A stretch of 64,000 nt of DNA, taken from positions 293,812 to 357,811 of the forward strand of contig NZ_NWTI01000006.1 in assembly GCF_002531575.1 (NCBI RefSeq), written 5' to 3'. Below are positions 9,253-18,620 of this stretch, piece by piece. Origin of the DNA: Bradyrhizobium sp. Y36. Lineage in GTDB: Bacteria; Pseudomonadota; Alphaproteobacteria; Rhizobiales; Xanthobacteraceae. The notes beneath the pieces were generated by a model that was not told the DNA's origin, made no database searches, and saw nothing but the letters and a program-made list of their open reading frames with translations. The translations under genes were made by a program, and so were the position numbers. The first letter of the stretch is position 1. Every line of letters begins with the position of its first letter.

Positions 9253-10446
9253 TTACTTGCTCGAGGCTTGCGACTGCTCGATCTTCGTCACCTGTGGATC
9301 GATCTTCTGGCCCGGGATCACCCGCAGCAGTCCCGCGATGACGACGCGGTCCTCCGGCTTCAGGCCGCCCTCGATGACGCGCAGCCCGTTGTCGACCGGG
9401 CCGATCTGCACCTTGCGCTGCTCGACGACGTTGTCGCCGTTGACCACCAGCAGATAGCGGCCGCCCTGGTCGCTGCCGAGCGCCGTATCGGGGACGAGCA
9501 GGGCGCTCTTCTCCTGGTCGAATGGAACGCGGACGCGGACGAAATAGCCGGGCAGCAGCACCCGCTTGTCGTTGGGGACGAGGCCGCGCACCGCCAGCGT
9601 GCCGGTCGATTGATTGAGGGTCGGCGAGACGTAGTCGAGCTTGCCCTCGTGCGGATAGCCGGTTTCGGTCTGCAGTCCGACCTGAATCGGGAATTGCTTC
9701 ATATCGGCGGGGGTGAGCCCGCGCCGGGCCGCTTCGGCGCGGATGCGCAGCACGTCCTGTTCGTTGACGGTGAAGTTCACATAGATCGGGTCCATCGCGA
9801 CGATGGTCGCGAGCTGGGTCGGAGAGGAGACGCCGACGAGCTCGCCGACCGAGACCATGTGGGCGCTGACGATGCCGTCGAACGGCGCCGTCACCTTGGT
9901 GTAGCCGTAATTGACCTGGGCGAGCTTGGTGTTGGCCTGCGCCTGCTGCAGATTGGCCTGGGCGTTGTCGCGTGCCGAGGTGGAGTTGTCGAGCGTGGCT
10001 TGCGACACCGCCTGGCGCTGCACCAGCTCGGCCTGCCGCTTGTAATCGGCTTCGGACTGACGGACCGAGGCCTGCGCGCCGACCTCGGCGGCCTGCGCCT
10101 GTTCGAGCTTGAGCTTGTAGGTCTCCGGCTCGATCGTGAAAAGCTGGGTGCCCTGCTTGACGAAGCTGCCGTCCTGATAGTCGATCGATTGCAGAAAGCC
10201 CTGCACCCGCGCCACGAGATCGACGCTCTTGATCGGCGCGGTGTTGCCGGTGGCCTCGATGTAGCGCGTGACCGGGCGCTGCACCGGCGTCGCCACGTCC
10301 ACCTTGGGCGGCGGCGGTGCCACGAACGTGTTCTTGTCCTCGCAACCCGTCAGCGCGACCACGGCCGCCGCGGCGGCCAGCGTCCGCCCGGCCTGTCTCC
10401 ACGCTTCATTGCGCCGTGCGGGAGATGCGGGATTCGATGCGGTCAT
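9253..10446 (-). CDS. RND efflux periplasmic adaptor lipoprotein
   Basis: Membrane-fusion protein of 397 residues linking the RND pump to an outer-membrane channel. The N-terminus has a lipobox (VVALTGC, Cys35), so the mature protein is probably lipid-anchored in the inner membrane. Next come a biotinyl-lipoyl half (VARVQGFLQSIDYQDGSFVK), a long helical hairpin rich in Ala/Gln (about 100-180), and the second lipoyl half with YGYTKVTAPFDGIVS. The frame is open to 10521, but the ATG at 10446 with GGGGG upstream gives a clean signal sequence. First gene of the two-gene efflux operon. Confidence 0.92.
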   Translation of the reverse strand: MTASNPASPARRNEAWRQAGRTLAAAAAVVALTGCEDKNTFVAPPPPKVDVATPVQRPVTRYIEATGNTAPIKSVDLVARVQGFLQSIDYQDGSFVKQGTQLFTIEPETYKLKLEQAQAAEVGAQASVRQSEADYKRQAELVQRQAVSQATLDNSTSARDNAQANLQQAQANTKLAQVNYGYTKVTAPFDGIVSAHMVSVGELVGVSSPTQLATIVAMDPIYVNFTVNEQDVLRIRAEAARRGLTPADMKQFPIQVGLQTETGYPHEGKLDYVSPTLNQSTGTLAVRGLVPNDKRVLLPGYFVRVRVPFDQEKSALLVPDTALGSDQGGRYLLVVNGDNVVEQRKVQIGPVDNGLRVIEGGLKPEDRVVIAGLLRVIPGQKIDPQVTKIEQSQASSK

Positions 10447-10681
10447 TCGGTAGCCCCCGAGTATCGTCTGTCGGTGCGGCAGGCTACCAACAAATGCCCG
10501 GCCGTGGAACACCATAGCCATGGCAGTCGCCGGCCTTGTGCTGCACGGGGCGGTGTGGCCTTTGACAGATTTGTCATGACAAACTGCTTTTCACCGGGCG
10601 CACGATCGACCAGAATTGTGTCAAAGGCCGCGCGAGCCGGATAGAACGGCCGGGAAGAAGAAAAGGTGAGGAGACCATGAC

Positions 10682-11473
10682 ATGCCAACGCCATTCCGGC
10701 CGGTCCTCGCCGGCCTCGCTCTCGCTGCGATGGTTGCGATGCCCGCGTTAGCAGACGGCTTGAAGGACGAGATCGCACCGACCGGCAAGCTGCGGGTCGC
10801 GATCGCCATCAGCCCCGCGGGTGGGGCGTTCTGGTCGACCAAGACCGAAGCCGGCTATGCCGGCGTTCCCGTTGATCTCGGCAAGGCGATGGCCGCCCAG
10901 CTCGGAGTATCAGTCGAATATGTCGTGCACCAGAATTCCGGGCAGATCACCGACGCCGCGTCAAAAGGCACCTGGGACGTCACCTGGCTCCCGAGGGATC
11001 CCGAGCGCGAGACCAAAATGATGTTCGGCCCGATCTACGAGGTCGCGGACGCCACCTATATCGTCAAGCCCGGCTCCGCCGTCACCAATTTCGCGACGCT
11101 CGACCAGCCCGGAATCAAGGTCGCGGCCGTCAACGCCACGACGACCATGCGCGGCGCGATCGCGCATCTGAAGCATGCGAAGGTCACGGGCTATCAGACC
11201 TACGACGAGATCTTCGACCTGCTGAGGAGCGGCGAGATCGACGCCTTCGCGCTGTCGCGTGATCAGCTCAACAAGATGGCCCAGAAGATCCCGGGCACCA
11301 GGGTGCTGGACGAGACCTTCAAGAAAACGGTGACGGCCGTCGCCGTCCCGCTCGGTCACCAGAAGGCACTGGGGTTCGTCACCAAGTTCATGACCGAAGC
11401 CACGACCAACGGCACGCTGCGCAAGGCCTATGACGATAACGGCCTGAAGGATTCGCCGATCCGCACGGAGTAG
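10682..11473 (+). CDS. Solitary family-3 extracellular solute-binding protein
   Basis: Periplasmic binding protein of 263 residues of the amino-acid ABC type. It has a signal peptide (cleavage probably after PALA, residue 24), then the SBP_bac_3 start GKLRVAIAISPAGGAFW and GVPVDLGKAMAAQLG. GAGGAG stands 7 bases before the ATG at 10682; an ATG five bases earlier is out of frame. No permease or ATPase gene is nearby, so it works with a distant transporter or serves as a sensor. The ligand is unknown. Confidence 0.88.
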   Translation: MPTPFRPVLAGLALAAMVAMPALADGLKDEIAPTGKLRVAIAISPAGGAFWSTKTEAGYAGVPVDLGKAMAAQLGVSVEYVVHQNSGQITDAASKGTWDVTWLPRDPERETKMMFGPIYEVADATYIVKPGSAVTNFATLDQPGIKVAAVNATTTMRGAIAHLKHAKVTGYQTYDEIFDLLRSGEIDAFALSRDQLNKMAQKIPGTRVLDETFKKTVTAVAVPLGHQKALGFVTKFMTEATTNGTLRKAYDDNGLKDSPIRTE

Positions 11474-11624
11474 GTTTGAGTGGGGTAAGACGCGCGATCG
11501 GTCGCCCTGCCTTTTACTGCCGTCCGCAGGATCGCTTCGCTTTGGCGCGAGTTCTCTAGGTCCCGGATTGGATGTGATCCAAGACCGACTTCCTCTCGTT
11601 CTAGTCACCGAGGGAAGCTGTGCT

Positions 11625-11804
11625 ATGAACCAAATGCTTGCGAAGATCTGCCAGGAAATGGCCGGCCGGGTGCTCGAACTTCAGCGTGGCCTCAACACCC
11701 CCGAGCGGCGGCTGGAATTGGCCGATGAACTTCAGGCCACGATCGAAAAGTACCTCGCGTTCGAAAAGCGAAAGAACCGTTTTTCGGTGCGGAAGGACAG
11801 ATAG
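11625..11804 (+). CDS. Small hypothetical protein (59 aa)
   Basis: Short acidic-basic helical protein (MNQMLAKICQEMAGRVLEL, ending KRKNRFSVRKDR) that I cannot assign to a family. The ATG at 11625 follows AGGGAAG at a normal distance. The frame is open 19 codons further upstream but without a signal of its own. It lies alone between a binding-protein gene and an outer-membrane protein gene on the same strand. Existence as a gene is plausible, not certain. Confidence 0.5.
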   Translation: MNQMLAKICQEMAGRVLELQRGLNTPERRLELADELQATIEKYLAFEKRKNRFSVRKDR

Positions 11805-12012
11805 CGCCGCCTCAACCAAAGCTGAGTTCCGGAATGTTCGGTACGTCGGCGCCATCCTTCATTGATTTAATTACACTTTTTGGTCTGAACGTTCACGACT
11901 GGGAGGAACTCTCCTGTCCTAACGTCGAGCACGCCCGTGTTTTCACGGCTACAGCGAAGCCCCGCTCAATGGTGTCTAGTTGTTACGGCATTTCAGCCCA
12001 AGGGGATTAAAC

Positions 12013-12780
12013 ATGAAAAAAACAATGCTTGCCGGTGTCGCTGTGGCGGCACTGGCGTTGAGTACCCATGCTCACGCCGCTGATATGGCGGCAAGGCCCT
12101 ACGTTAAGGCGCCGCCCGCGATCGCGGCGGTTTACGATTGGAGCGGCTTCTACATCGGCGGCAACGGTGGATACGGCACCAGCCGCAATTGCTGGGACTT
12201 CGTGAGCTTTGCAGGTATCCCCGCGACCGCAAGCGAGGGATGTCACGACGCAGACGGCGCCGTCGCGGGCGGTCAGGTCGGATATCGCTGGCAGTCGGCG
12301 TCCTGGGTGTTCGGTCTGGAGGCGCAGGGTGATTGGGCCGACTTGAACGGATCGCGGGTGTCGTCGCCTGCCTTCGTGTTCGCGCCGGGCGACCTCACCA
12401 TCAATTCCCGGGTGCGCGCTTTCGGTCTCTTCACGGGCCAAGTCGGTTGGGCTTGGAACAATGTGCTGCTGTATGCGAAGGGCGGCGCGGCCGTGGTGGA
12501 TAGCCGCTACACCCACACCTTCACGGCGACCAATGCGTTGATCAACTCCAGCAGCGATACGCGATGGGGAGCTACCGTCGGCGCCGGCGTGGAGTACGGT
12601 TTCGCTCCCAATTGGTCGGTCGGCGTGGAATATGATCACATCTTCCTCGATCGTCGGACCCTGGGCTTTGCGGCCGCCCCTGCAGGGGTTGCCACGACCA
12701 ACAGCATCGGTCAGGACCTCGATATCGTCACTGCGCGGATCAACTACCGCTTCGGCGGGCCGGGCTTGACGCGTTACTGA
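12013..12780 (+). CDS. Outer-membrane beta-barrel protein (Omp25/RopB-like)
   Basis: Outer-membrane protein of 255 residues. Signal peptide MKKTMLAGVAVAALALS, cut near HAHA (residue 22). The barrel opens with YDWSGFYIGGNGGYG and closes with the aromatic strand ARINYRFGG, matching the small surface-antigen barrels common in rhizobia. AGGGGA precedes the ATG at 12013; the open frame runs 11 codons further up without a signal sequence. Function beyond a structural or adhesion role is unknown. The same barrel type occurs twice over in the gene at 59900. Confidence 0.88.
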   Translation: MKKTMLAGVAVAALALSTHAHAADMAARPYVKAPPAIAAVYDWSGFYIGGNGGYGTSRNCWDFVSFAGIPATASEGCHDADGAVAGGQVGYRWQSASWVFGLEAQGDWADLNGSRVSSPAFVFAPGDLTINSRVRAFGLFTGQVGWAWNNVLLYAKGGAAVVDSRYTHTFTATNALINSSSDTRWGATVGAGVEYGFAPNWSVGVEYDHIFLDRRTLGFAAAPAGVATTNSIGQDLDIVTARINYRFGGPGLTRY

Positions 12781-12839
12781 CCATTGGTCCGGCCGCGGAT
12801 TTTGTCGTCATTGATCCCGGCGACGTGAAAATGGAGAGG

Positions 12840-12866
12840 AGGGCGGCCGATCAAATCGGTCGCCCT
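12840..12866 (+). terminator. Stem-loop after the outer-membrane protein gene
   Basis: AGGGCGGCCGAT - CAA - ATCGGTCGCCCT forms a 12-bp stem with one G-A mismatch (a G-T wobble if transcribed from the other strand) and a 3-base loop. There is no good T-run on either side, so it may be a weak terminator or an RNA-end stabiliser between two convergent genes. Confidence 0.45.
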
Positions 12867-12913
12867 TCGCACGAACGGACCAGGGCAAACCGGCAAGGTT
12901 ACCCGGCGCGACA

Positions 12914-13981
12914 CTACCGCCCCCTGATCTCCGCGTATTTCGCCATCGCCTTCTCGAACTTCCGGTTGAACAGAAACATCGCCGCGAGGATCTCGCGGAA
13001 GCTGGCGGACGTGCGCGCGCGGTCGGCCTGTCCGAACGCAAAGATACTGTTGTTGCGCAGGTGCTTCATGATCGTGGGGCTGGACACCCTGTAGTTCAGG
13101 AGATCGCCGGATTTGAGCGCCGACCGCGTCGGGGTCGGCACGATCTGGATCAGCTCGAACAGCTTCATCTGGTCGATCGCATCAGGCAGCGTCTTCACGA
13201 TGGCGGGGATCTCGCGGAAGACGTCCGCATGGGCGTTCATCAGGCCGTCGCGCACGTTGGTCCAATGGGTGAAGCGGAGATCGGTGCCGCGGGCGCGCGC
13301 TTCCTCCTTGTCGTCGCGCGCGCTCAAGGTCGGATCGATCGCGGCGATCTCGCTCTTGATGGCCTGCCATTTCCTGTGGCCGTTGCGATCCTCGGAGGGG
13401 CCGGTCTGGAAGCTGCCCATATAGGTGTTCGAGCGTCCGTTGCGGACGTTCTGCTTGCCGTTGGTCTCGGCAAAGAACAGCCCGAGGCTGATACGCCCTG
13501 CAGCGGCGGCGTGCTCGGGTGCAAGGCCCTTGGCGCGCGCGATCACCGTGCCGAGATCGACGACGTCCTTGAACGGCGTCGGCGAGCTCTGCGCATTGGC
13601 GGGCGGCGCCTCCATGACGTCGAAGAGTCCAGAATATTCGTCGATCAGTGGCTCGATCTCGGCATCGAAATAGGCCGGCGGAATCTCGAACTTGTTGGGC
13701 TTGCCGATCCGCGACGGCATGGCGTCGGTGAGGTCCTTGTACGAACTGATCACCGCAACGCGCGCCAGATAGAGCGCCTGTCCCGGCAGGTTCGGCAGCG
13801 GCTCCTTCGCGTCGATCTGGCGTCGCCGCTCGGCGAGGATCGATTTGAATTCGGCAAGCGCCTTGTCATAGGCGGCGAGCGCCTCGGACTGCCGGGCCGT
13901 GAGCGCGCGCTGTTGGCCGGCGGCGGGCGCTGCGACGAACAACGCAACAGCCGCAAGAACTGCGAGACGTCTGAACCCCAT
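12914..13981 (-). CDS. Exported protein of unknown function (355 aa)
   Basis: Secreted or periplasmic protein. The ATG at 13981 gives a signal peptide (MGFRRLAVLAAVALFVAAP, cut near AAG), so I prefer it to the upstream start at 14023. I do not recognise the family. The middle carries FFAETNGKQNVRNGRS followed by NTYMGSFQTG, which faintly resembles the Glu and GxxQ pattern of lysozyme-like folds; this is speculation. It is transcribed toward the outer-membrane protein gene and has no obvious operon partner. Confidence 0.75.
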   Translation of the reverse strand: MGFRRLAVLAAVALFVAAPAAGQQRALTARQSEALAAYDKALAEFKSILAERRRQIDAKEPLPNLPGQALYLARVAVISSYKDLTDAMPSRIGKPNKFEIPPAYFDAEIEPLIDEYSGLFDVMEAPPANAQSSPTPFKDVVDLGTVIARAKGLAPEHAAAAGRISLGLFFAETNGKQNVRNGRSNTYMGSFQTGPSEDRNGHRKWQAIKSEIAAIDPTLSARDDKEEARARGTDLRFTHWTNVRDGLMNAHADVFREIPAIVKTLPDAIDQMKLFELIQIVPTPTRSALKSGDLLNYRVSSPTIMKHLRNNSIFAFGQADRARTSASFREILAAMFLFNRKFEKAMAKYAEIRGR

Positions 13982-14069
13982 GGCCGTTTCCCATCGATTC
14001 GCTGGCCAGGAGATCGTAAGCATCAGGAGCGCGGGCTGGCGAGACGCAAATCCCGCTCAGCCGCAATTC

Positions 14070-15560
14070 CTAGGCTGCCCGGTAGTCCGGCGCCGTCGCC
14101 AGGAATTTCGCATAGGCATCCGCATCCGGCGGCTGGAAGCGCCCTTTGAGGCCGCCGCGCTTCTGCTCCTTCGCGCCGATGTCGGCCATCAGCTCGTCGA
14201 AATGGCGGTAGTGATAGGGCGCAACGCACAGGCCGCCATAGACGCCCGCGGCCGGCCGCTCGACGCGCTTGAAGTGCAGCATCATCTCGATGTTGTCGCG
14301 CATCGCTTGTGCCGTCGGCTGGTTGGCGAGCTGGCCGTCGGCATAGCGCACCAGCCAGTTGGCGGCGAGGTCGGCGCAGAGCACGGTGCAGAACGAGGAG
14401 TTGAAGCCGACGAAGCCGAGCTCGGGAAGGTCAGGATTGGCGATCAGGCGGTAGAGCCGGTACTGCCCGTCGGCATCGACCAGCTTCTGCCTGTAGGCTT
14501 CGGGCAGGAACGGCACGCCGAGCTTGTAGCCGATCGCGAGCACGGCGACGTCGGCCTTGATCCGCTCGCCGCCGCTCGTCACGATGCTGTCGCCGTCGTA
14601 ATGATCGAAGGTGCCGAACACCGCCTTGATGCGGCCGTCGGCGACCATCGGATAGAAGCCGGGCGTTGCGATCGGCACCGAGCAGTTGACGCCGTCCTCG
14701 ATCCGCTCCTTCGGCACCATGTTGCAGCGGCCGAGCTTGAGCTGCGCCTTCAGCAGACTCTCCAGCCCGCGCCAGTTCGCCCACACCAGCGGCGCGGCGA
14801 TGCGATGTGCGAGCCGTCCCATCGCGCTGATGCCCCAGCCCGGAAACATCTCCTCCTGCGCGCGGATGTAGAGGATGCGCTTGAAGTTCACGAGCCCGCC
14901 GATGAAATAGGGGATGCGCCAGACCGGCTCGCGCATCACGATGGTGACCTCGCTTGCGCCCGATTTCACCGCGTTGACCGCGATGTCGGTCGCGGACTTC
15001 GAGCCGCCGAGCACGACGACGCGACGGCCTTTCGCCAGCGCCGGATCGCCGTATGTCGACGAGTGCAGGATCTGGCCGCCCTGCGCCAGAAAGCCGTCCT
15101 CGCCCAGGCAATGCAGCTCGCGTGGCTCGTTGAACTGGCCGGTGCAGACGGCGACGAAATCGAAATCCTCGGTGGTGCTCGCGCCGTCCTTGCTCTTCAG
15201 CGTCAGCGACCATCCGGGGCTGCCGTCGGCGCGGCGCGCCATGCCGGCGACCTCGGTGCCGAGCCGCAGCATGCGATCGAGGCCAAAGCTCCTGGCGTAG
15301 TCGGCAAGATAAGCATGGACCTGCGGCCCGGTCGGCCATTCCGGATAGGCTTGCGGCATGGCGCGGTCGGTGTAGCGGTAGAGCTCCTTCGGGCTCTGCG
15401 TCTGCACGTCAGGATAGGAGCGCGCCGGCTCCCAGACGCCGCCGAGATCTCCGCTGCGCTCGACGATGCTGACGCGGTGGCCGCGGGCAGAGAACGCCTT
15501 GGCGGCAGCAAGGCCGGAGACGCCGGCGCCGATCACGCAGACATGCTTGGGACTGACCAT
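14070..15560 (-). CDS. Flavin-containing monooxygenase
   Basis: FAD- and NADPH-dependent monooxygenase of 496 residues, inserting oxygen into a soft nucleophile or acting as a Baeyer-Villiger-like enzyme. FAD site VCVIGAGVSGLAAAKAF at the N-terminus, an FMO-like fingerprint in QGGQILHSSTYGD, then the NADPH site VVVLGGSKSATDIA. The start MVSPKH at 15560 puts the Rossmann motif at the very N-terminus as usual; the frame is open to 15707 without family residues. It lies 109 bp after the cupin gene on the same strand, probably co-transcribed. The substrate is unknown. Confidence 0.9.
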   Translation of the reverse strand: MVSPKHVCVIGAGVSGLAAAKAFSARGHRVSIVERSGDLGGVWEPARSYPDVQTQSPKELYRYTDRAMPQAYPEWPTGPQVHAYLADYARSFGLDRMLRLGTEVAGMARRADGSPGWSLTLKSKDGASTTEDFDFVAVCTGQFNEPRELHCLGEDGFLAQGGQILHSSTYGDPALAKGRRVVVLGGSKSATDIAVNAVKSGASEVTIVMREPVWRIPYFIGGLVNFKRILYIRAQEEMFPGWGISAMGRLAHRIAAPLVWANWRGLESLLKAQLKLGRCNMVPKERIEDGVNCSVPIATPGFYPMVADGRIKAVFGTFDHYDGDSIVTSGGERIKADVAVLAIGYKLGVPFLPEAYRQKLVDADGQYRLYRLIANPDLPELGFVGFNSSFCTVLCADLAANWLVRYADGQLANQPTAQAMRDNIEMMLHFKRVERPAAGVYGGLCVAPYHYRHFDELMADIGAKEQKRGGLKGRFQPPDADAYAKFLATAPDYRAA

Positions 15561-15669
15561 GGGTTTGCTCGCAATCGATGTGTTGTCCGCGCGCAAGCGG
15601 CCACGTTCGGCCGCAAAGCGCGCGGCCGGCGTTGCTGCAAGCAGATGAAGGTGGACGGAAAGCTTTCGC

Positions 15670-16119
15670 CTAGTCGTTGGCTTCGGGCGGCAGGAAGTCG
15701 ACCTCATGCAGTGCCGAGATGCGCACGACTTCGGCAGGGTCGGTCAGATTGTGCAGCTGGTCGAACAGCGCCTCCAGCTTCTGCATCGGCGAGACCCAGA
15801 ACAGCGCACGGCACGGCTTGTCGGACTTGTTGAAATAGCCGTGCGGGATGCCGCGCGGCATGCGCACGAGATCGCCGGCGTGGGCCTTCACCCATTTGCC
15901 GTCGAGCTTGAGGTCGAGCGTGCCCTCCTGCACCAGGATGAACTCGTCCTGGGTCGGATGGATGTGCACCGGCACGAACTGGCCGGGATCGCTGTTGGTC
16001 TCGAATGCAAAGGTGGAGTCGGTGACAGCCTTGGGGAAATAAACCTGGCCCAAAATGTTCCAGGTCTTGCCGCCGTAGCCTGTGCCGTTGGCGGTAATGC
16101 CTTTTTCGAGTGCAGTCAT
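15670..16119 (-). CDS. Cupin-domain protein
   Basis: Small 149-residue beta-barrel protein. Both cupin motifs are visible: VPVHIHPTQDEFILVQEG (two His and a Glu as metal ligands) and GDLVRMPRGIPHGYFN. Enzyme, isomerase or small-molecule sensor roles are all possible. It heads the probable operon with the flavin monooxygenase and starts 186 bp from a divergent AraC regulator. The three genes look like a small detoxification or catabolic unit. Confidence 0.88.
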   Translation of the reverse strand: MTALEKGITANGTGYGGKTWNILGQVYFPKAVTDSTFAFETNSDPGQFVPVHIHPTQDEFILVQEGTLDLKLDGKWVKAHAGDLVRMPRGIPHGYFNKSDKPCRALFWVSPMQKLEALFDQLHNLTDPAEVVRISALHEVDFLPPEAND

Positions 16120-16305
16120 GTCGCGCTCCCATGGATTCCGGCGAAGATGGAGCTTGGGTCAGCAGGGGAGCGCTGTCTATCCGCTAAACGAATCCGGCGG
16201 CGGTTGCTGCCGTGCAGCACGACAATTTTGCCGGCGCGGCTCTTCTCGGCTCGCGGGAGTTATTATAGGCTTAAAGCAATTCCGTGACGCGAAGCGTGGT
16301 CGACG

Positions 16306-17331
16306 ATGTCCGCAGCCGTGCTGGAAATGAGCGCAAGGACGTCCGCAGCCGAACGGCTCGCGGATTTCGCCCGCGTCACCACCGACGACGTCGACGAAGC
16401 GGCCGAAGAGATCGGGCGCATCTTCTGTCCGCACGATCTCGAGCCGGCAAAGGCGCGCGCCGCCGGTTTCTCGGCCCGGCACAATTGCGCTGATTTCGAC
16501 GGCTTCTCCATCAACTACGTCGCCTATGGCGGTTCGGTCGGCATCGATCCCGGCTGCCTCGAGCGCTTCTTCCTGGTGCAGGTCCCGCTCACGGGCACGG
16601 CCCATATTCGCGCCGGCATCACCGAGCTCGAGGCTGCACCCGACCGGACGGCGTCGCTGCTGTCGCCGACGATCCCGACCCGGATGATGTGGCGCGACTG
16701 CGCGCAGGCGATCCTGCTGCTCGACCGCCGTATGGTCGAGCAGCGCGCCGCGGCGCTGTCGGGCAGGGCCTCTGGCACCGTCGAGTTCGATCCCGTGATC
16801 GACCTGGAGGCGCCGGCCGGGCGGGCTTTGCGGTGTAGCCTCGTCGAGCTGATGACGCTCGCCGAGCGTCTTGGTCCTCCGGGCGCGTTGTCTCCGCTTG
16901 CAATGGCCGACTGGCGCGAGCTTCTGCTCGATCATCTGCTCAATGGCCAGCGCCACGGTTTGTCGGATGCGATTCACACCTTTTCGGGCCGGGCCGAGCG
17001 GCTGCCGCGCGCGCTCCGCAAAGCGCGTGACCATCTGGCGGACAACGCCCGCGAGCCGCTCGATCTCGCGCAGCTCGCCTGCGCTTCCGGCATCGGCATT
17101 CGCGCGCTTCAGCTCGGCTTTCGCCGTCACTTCGGCCTGTCGATCTCGCAGATGCTGCTCGACATGCGCCTTGCCGGTCTGAACGCCCGGCTCGCGCAGG
17201 GATCGCCCGATGCCTCCATCACCGACATCGCCTTCGATCTCGGCTTCACCCATCTCGGCCGCATGGCCGGCGCCTACCGCGAAAAATTCGGCGAGACGCC
17301 GTCGGCGACGCTGCGGCGAAGGATGAGCTGA
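16306..17331 (+). CDS. AraC-family regulator (AraC_binding_2 type)
   Basis: Transcriptional regulator of 341 residues. The N-terminal ligand region (HNCADFDGFSINYVAYGG, VQVPLTGTAHI) is of the FeaR/EutR-like kind. The C-terminal 100 residues hold two helix-turn-helix units (LAQLACASGIGIRALQLGF; ITDIAFDLGFTHLGRMAGAY). It is divergent from the cupin and flavin monooxygenase genes, which are its likeliest targets. Inducer unknown. Confidence 0.9.
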   Translation: MSAAVLEMSARTSAAERLADFARVTTDDVDEAAEEIGRIFCPHDLEPAKARAAGFSARHNCADFDGFSINYVAYGGSVGIDPGCLERFFLVQVPLTGTAHIRAGITELEAAPDRTASLLSPTIPTRMMWRDCAQAILLLDRRMVEQRAAALSGRASGTVEFDPVIDLEAPAGRALRCSLVELMTLAERLGPPGALSPLAMADWRELLLDHLLNGQRHGLSDAIHTFSGRAERLPRALRKARDHLADNAREPLDLAQLACASGIGIRALQLGFRRHFGLSISQMLLDMRLAGLNARLAQGSPDASITDIAFDLGFTHLGRMAGAYREKFGETPSATLRRRMS

Positions 17332-17412
17332 AGCTTGGATTATCGTGGTGATCGGCCTCCCGCGTGCCGTGGCCATTGAAGCTCCGGGAGCGGCCGCGGA
17401 CGTCCTTCGTCC

Positions 17413-18480
17413 CTAATTCTTGATCAGAAAATCAACACTTGGCTGTTGCGTGATGAGCGCGGCCTTGCATGCGCCTCCGCTGTCGGTAATCACCCAGGGA
17501 TGGTTGATGAAGGTGGGCTGCACGTAGTGCTGTCCAGGCTGCAGGGCCTGGTAGAAGACCCGCTGGCCGGCATAGTTTATCCAGTAGACGTTGCGAAGCG
17601 CATCGGCGCTGTTGGTGAAGGTGACCTGCGCGGTGCCGCTTCCTGGCAGCGATGTAAGCGTCTTTTCGTCGCCACAGCTCCGCGCACCTTGATCTGTGGT
17701 GGTGGGCGGCGCGTAAGCTGCGAGGGGCACCTTCGTGATGTCCGCGTCGACAATGGACGCTTTTCGGTCTGCGCCCAGGGACCACAAGAGATCCCCCGTG
17801 GCGGTGGCTCTGCCCAGCAACCTCACGTTCACGACGAACGATGGCGGGCCCTTGCCATCAGGCCACAGCTCCAACTCCCGATTGAGACTATCGCCTGCCG
17901 TGATCGATAGCTTCGCAGTGTCGTCGGGGACCGGCAGCACGGCGAACTGAGATGGACTGAAAAATCCGAGTGACGTTCTCTGGCCGTTCGTTCCAATCGC
18001 AACGATCGCCAGTGAGTTGTTGTTGTCGGGGCGGCTTTGCCCGGCGTAGGACGTCGACAGCACGATGGATTTGTGTCCGGCCGGAGAATTCGTCGAAGCA
18101 CTCGGTTGCGGTGTTTGCGCAAGGGCGAATGTCACGAGTCCGGGCCACCAGGAACTTCGCTCGGGCGGTCGCAGTTCGATCACCTTCGGCGGGATCTGCT
18201 GCGGGACCTTGTTGGCGCCTGCCGACGCCCCGTTGAGGATATTGGTTATCAGTGCAGGTGCCGATATGCCGATCACCACGGCCTTCGCGAGATCACTTTC
18301 CTTGTTGAAGGCGAAGCCTAGAACGGCGCCTATCAGGAAGAACAATGCGATTCCATAAAGAATATGCCAGTGCGGAAGCGGTTGCTCTGGTTGCGCTGCA
18401 AATGACGCAGCCAGCTGCGCCGTGGTCGGAAGCAATCCTCCGAAGCCCGCCAGCACCACAGAGTTGATGTTTGCCGACAT
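17413..18480 (-). CDS. Membrane protein with C-terminal VHL-like beta domain
   Basis: 355 residues. Two close hydrophobic segments (about 38-58 and 64-84) suggest insertion in the inner membrane. A long middle region rich in beta-forming residues follows. The end, about residues 283-340, reads FTNSADALRNVYWINYAGQR, then LQPGQHYVQPTFINHPWVIT. That matches the pattern of the von Hippel-Lindau beta domain as it occurs in some bacteria (NxS..VxxYWIxYxG...LxPGxxYxQxTFxxHPWxxxD). Function of such bacterial domains is unknown. It stands alone between an AraC gene and a kinase gene. Confidence 0.8.
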   Translation of the reverse strand: MSANINSVVLAGFGGLLPTTAQLAASFAAQPEQPLPHWHILYGIALFFLIGAVLGFAFNKESDLAKAVVIGISAPALITNILNGASAGANKVPQQIPPKVIELRPPERSSWWPGLVTFALAQTPQPSASTNSPAGHKSIVLSTSYAGQSRPDNNNSLAIVAIGTNGQRTSLGFFSPSQFAVLPVPDDTAKLSITAGDSLNRELELWPDGKGPPSFVVNVRLLGRATATGDLLWSLGADRKASIVDADITKVPLAAYAPPTTTDQGARSCGDEKTLTSLPGSGTAQVTFTNSADALRNVYWINYAGQRVFYQALQPGQHYVQPTFINHPWVITDSGGACKAALITQQPSVDFLIKN

Positions 18481-18620
18481 TGGGTCACCTCATAATTGAG
18501 CAACCAATGATAGCAATTTGGCCAGATGGGTCCAGTTCGTGGAACGGAAATGCGGGCGCCGCCATTGGGAAAGCAGGCCTTACGCAATGCTCTTCTTGAT
18601 GGTCTGCACTGGGCCGAGCG

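Noticed and set aside
7685..10402. 905-codon minus-strand frame spanning the RND permease and adaptor genes
   Set aside because: It runs in another frame across both genes and is Arg/Gly-rich without motifs; the permease and adaptor frames are clearly the coding ones.
10682..11473. A complete amino-acid ABC transporter around the binding protein
   Set aside because: No permease or ATPase gene is adjacent; only the binding protein is present.
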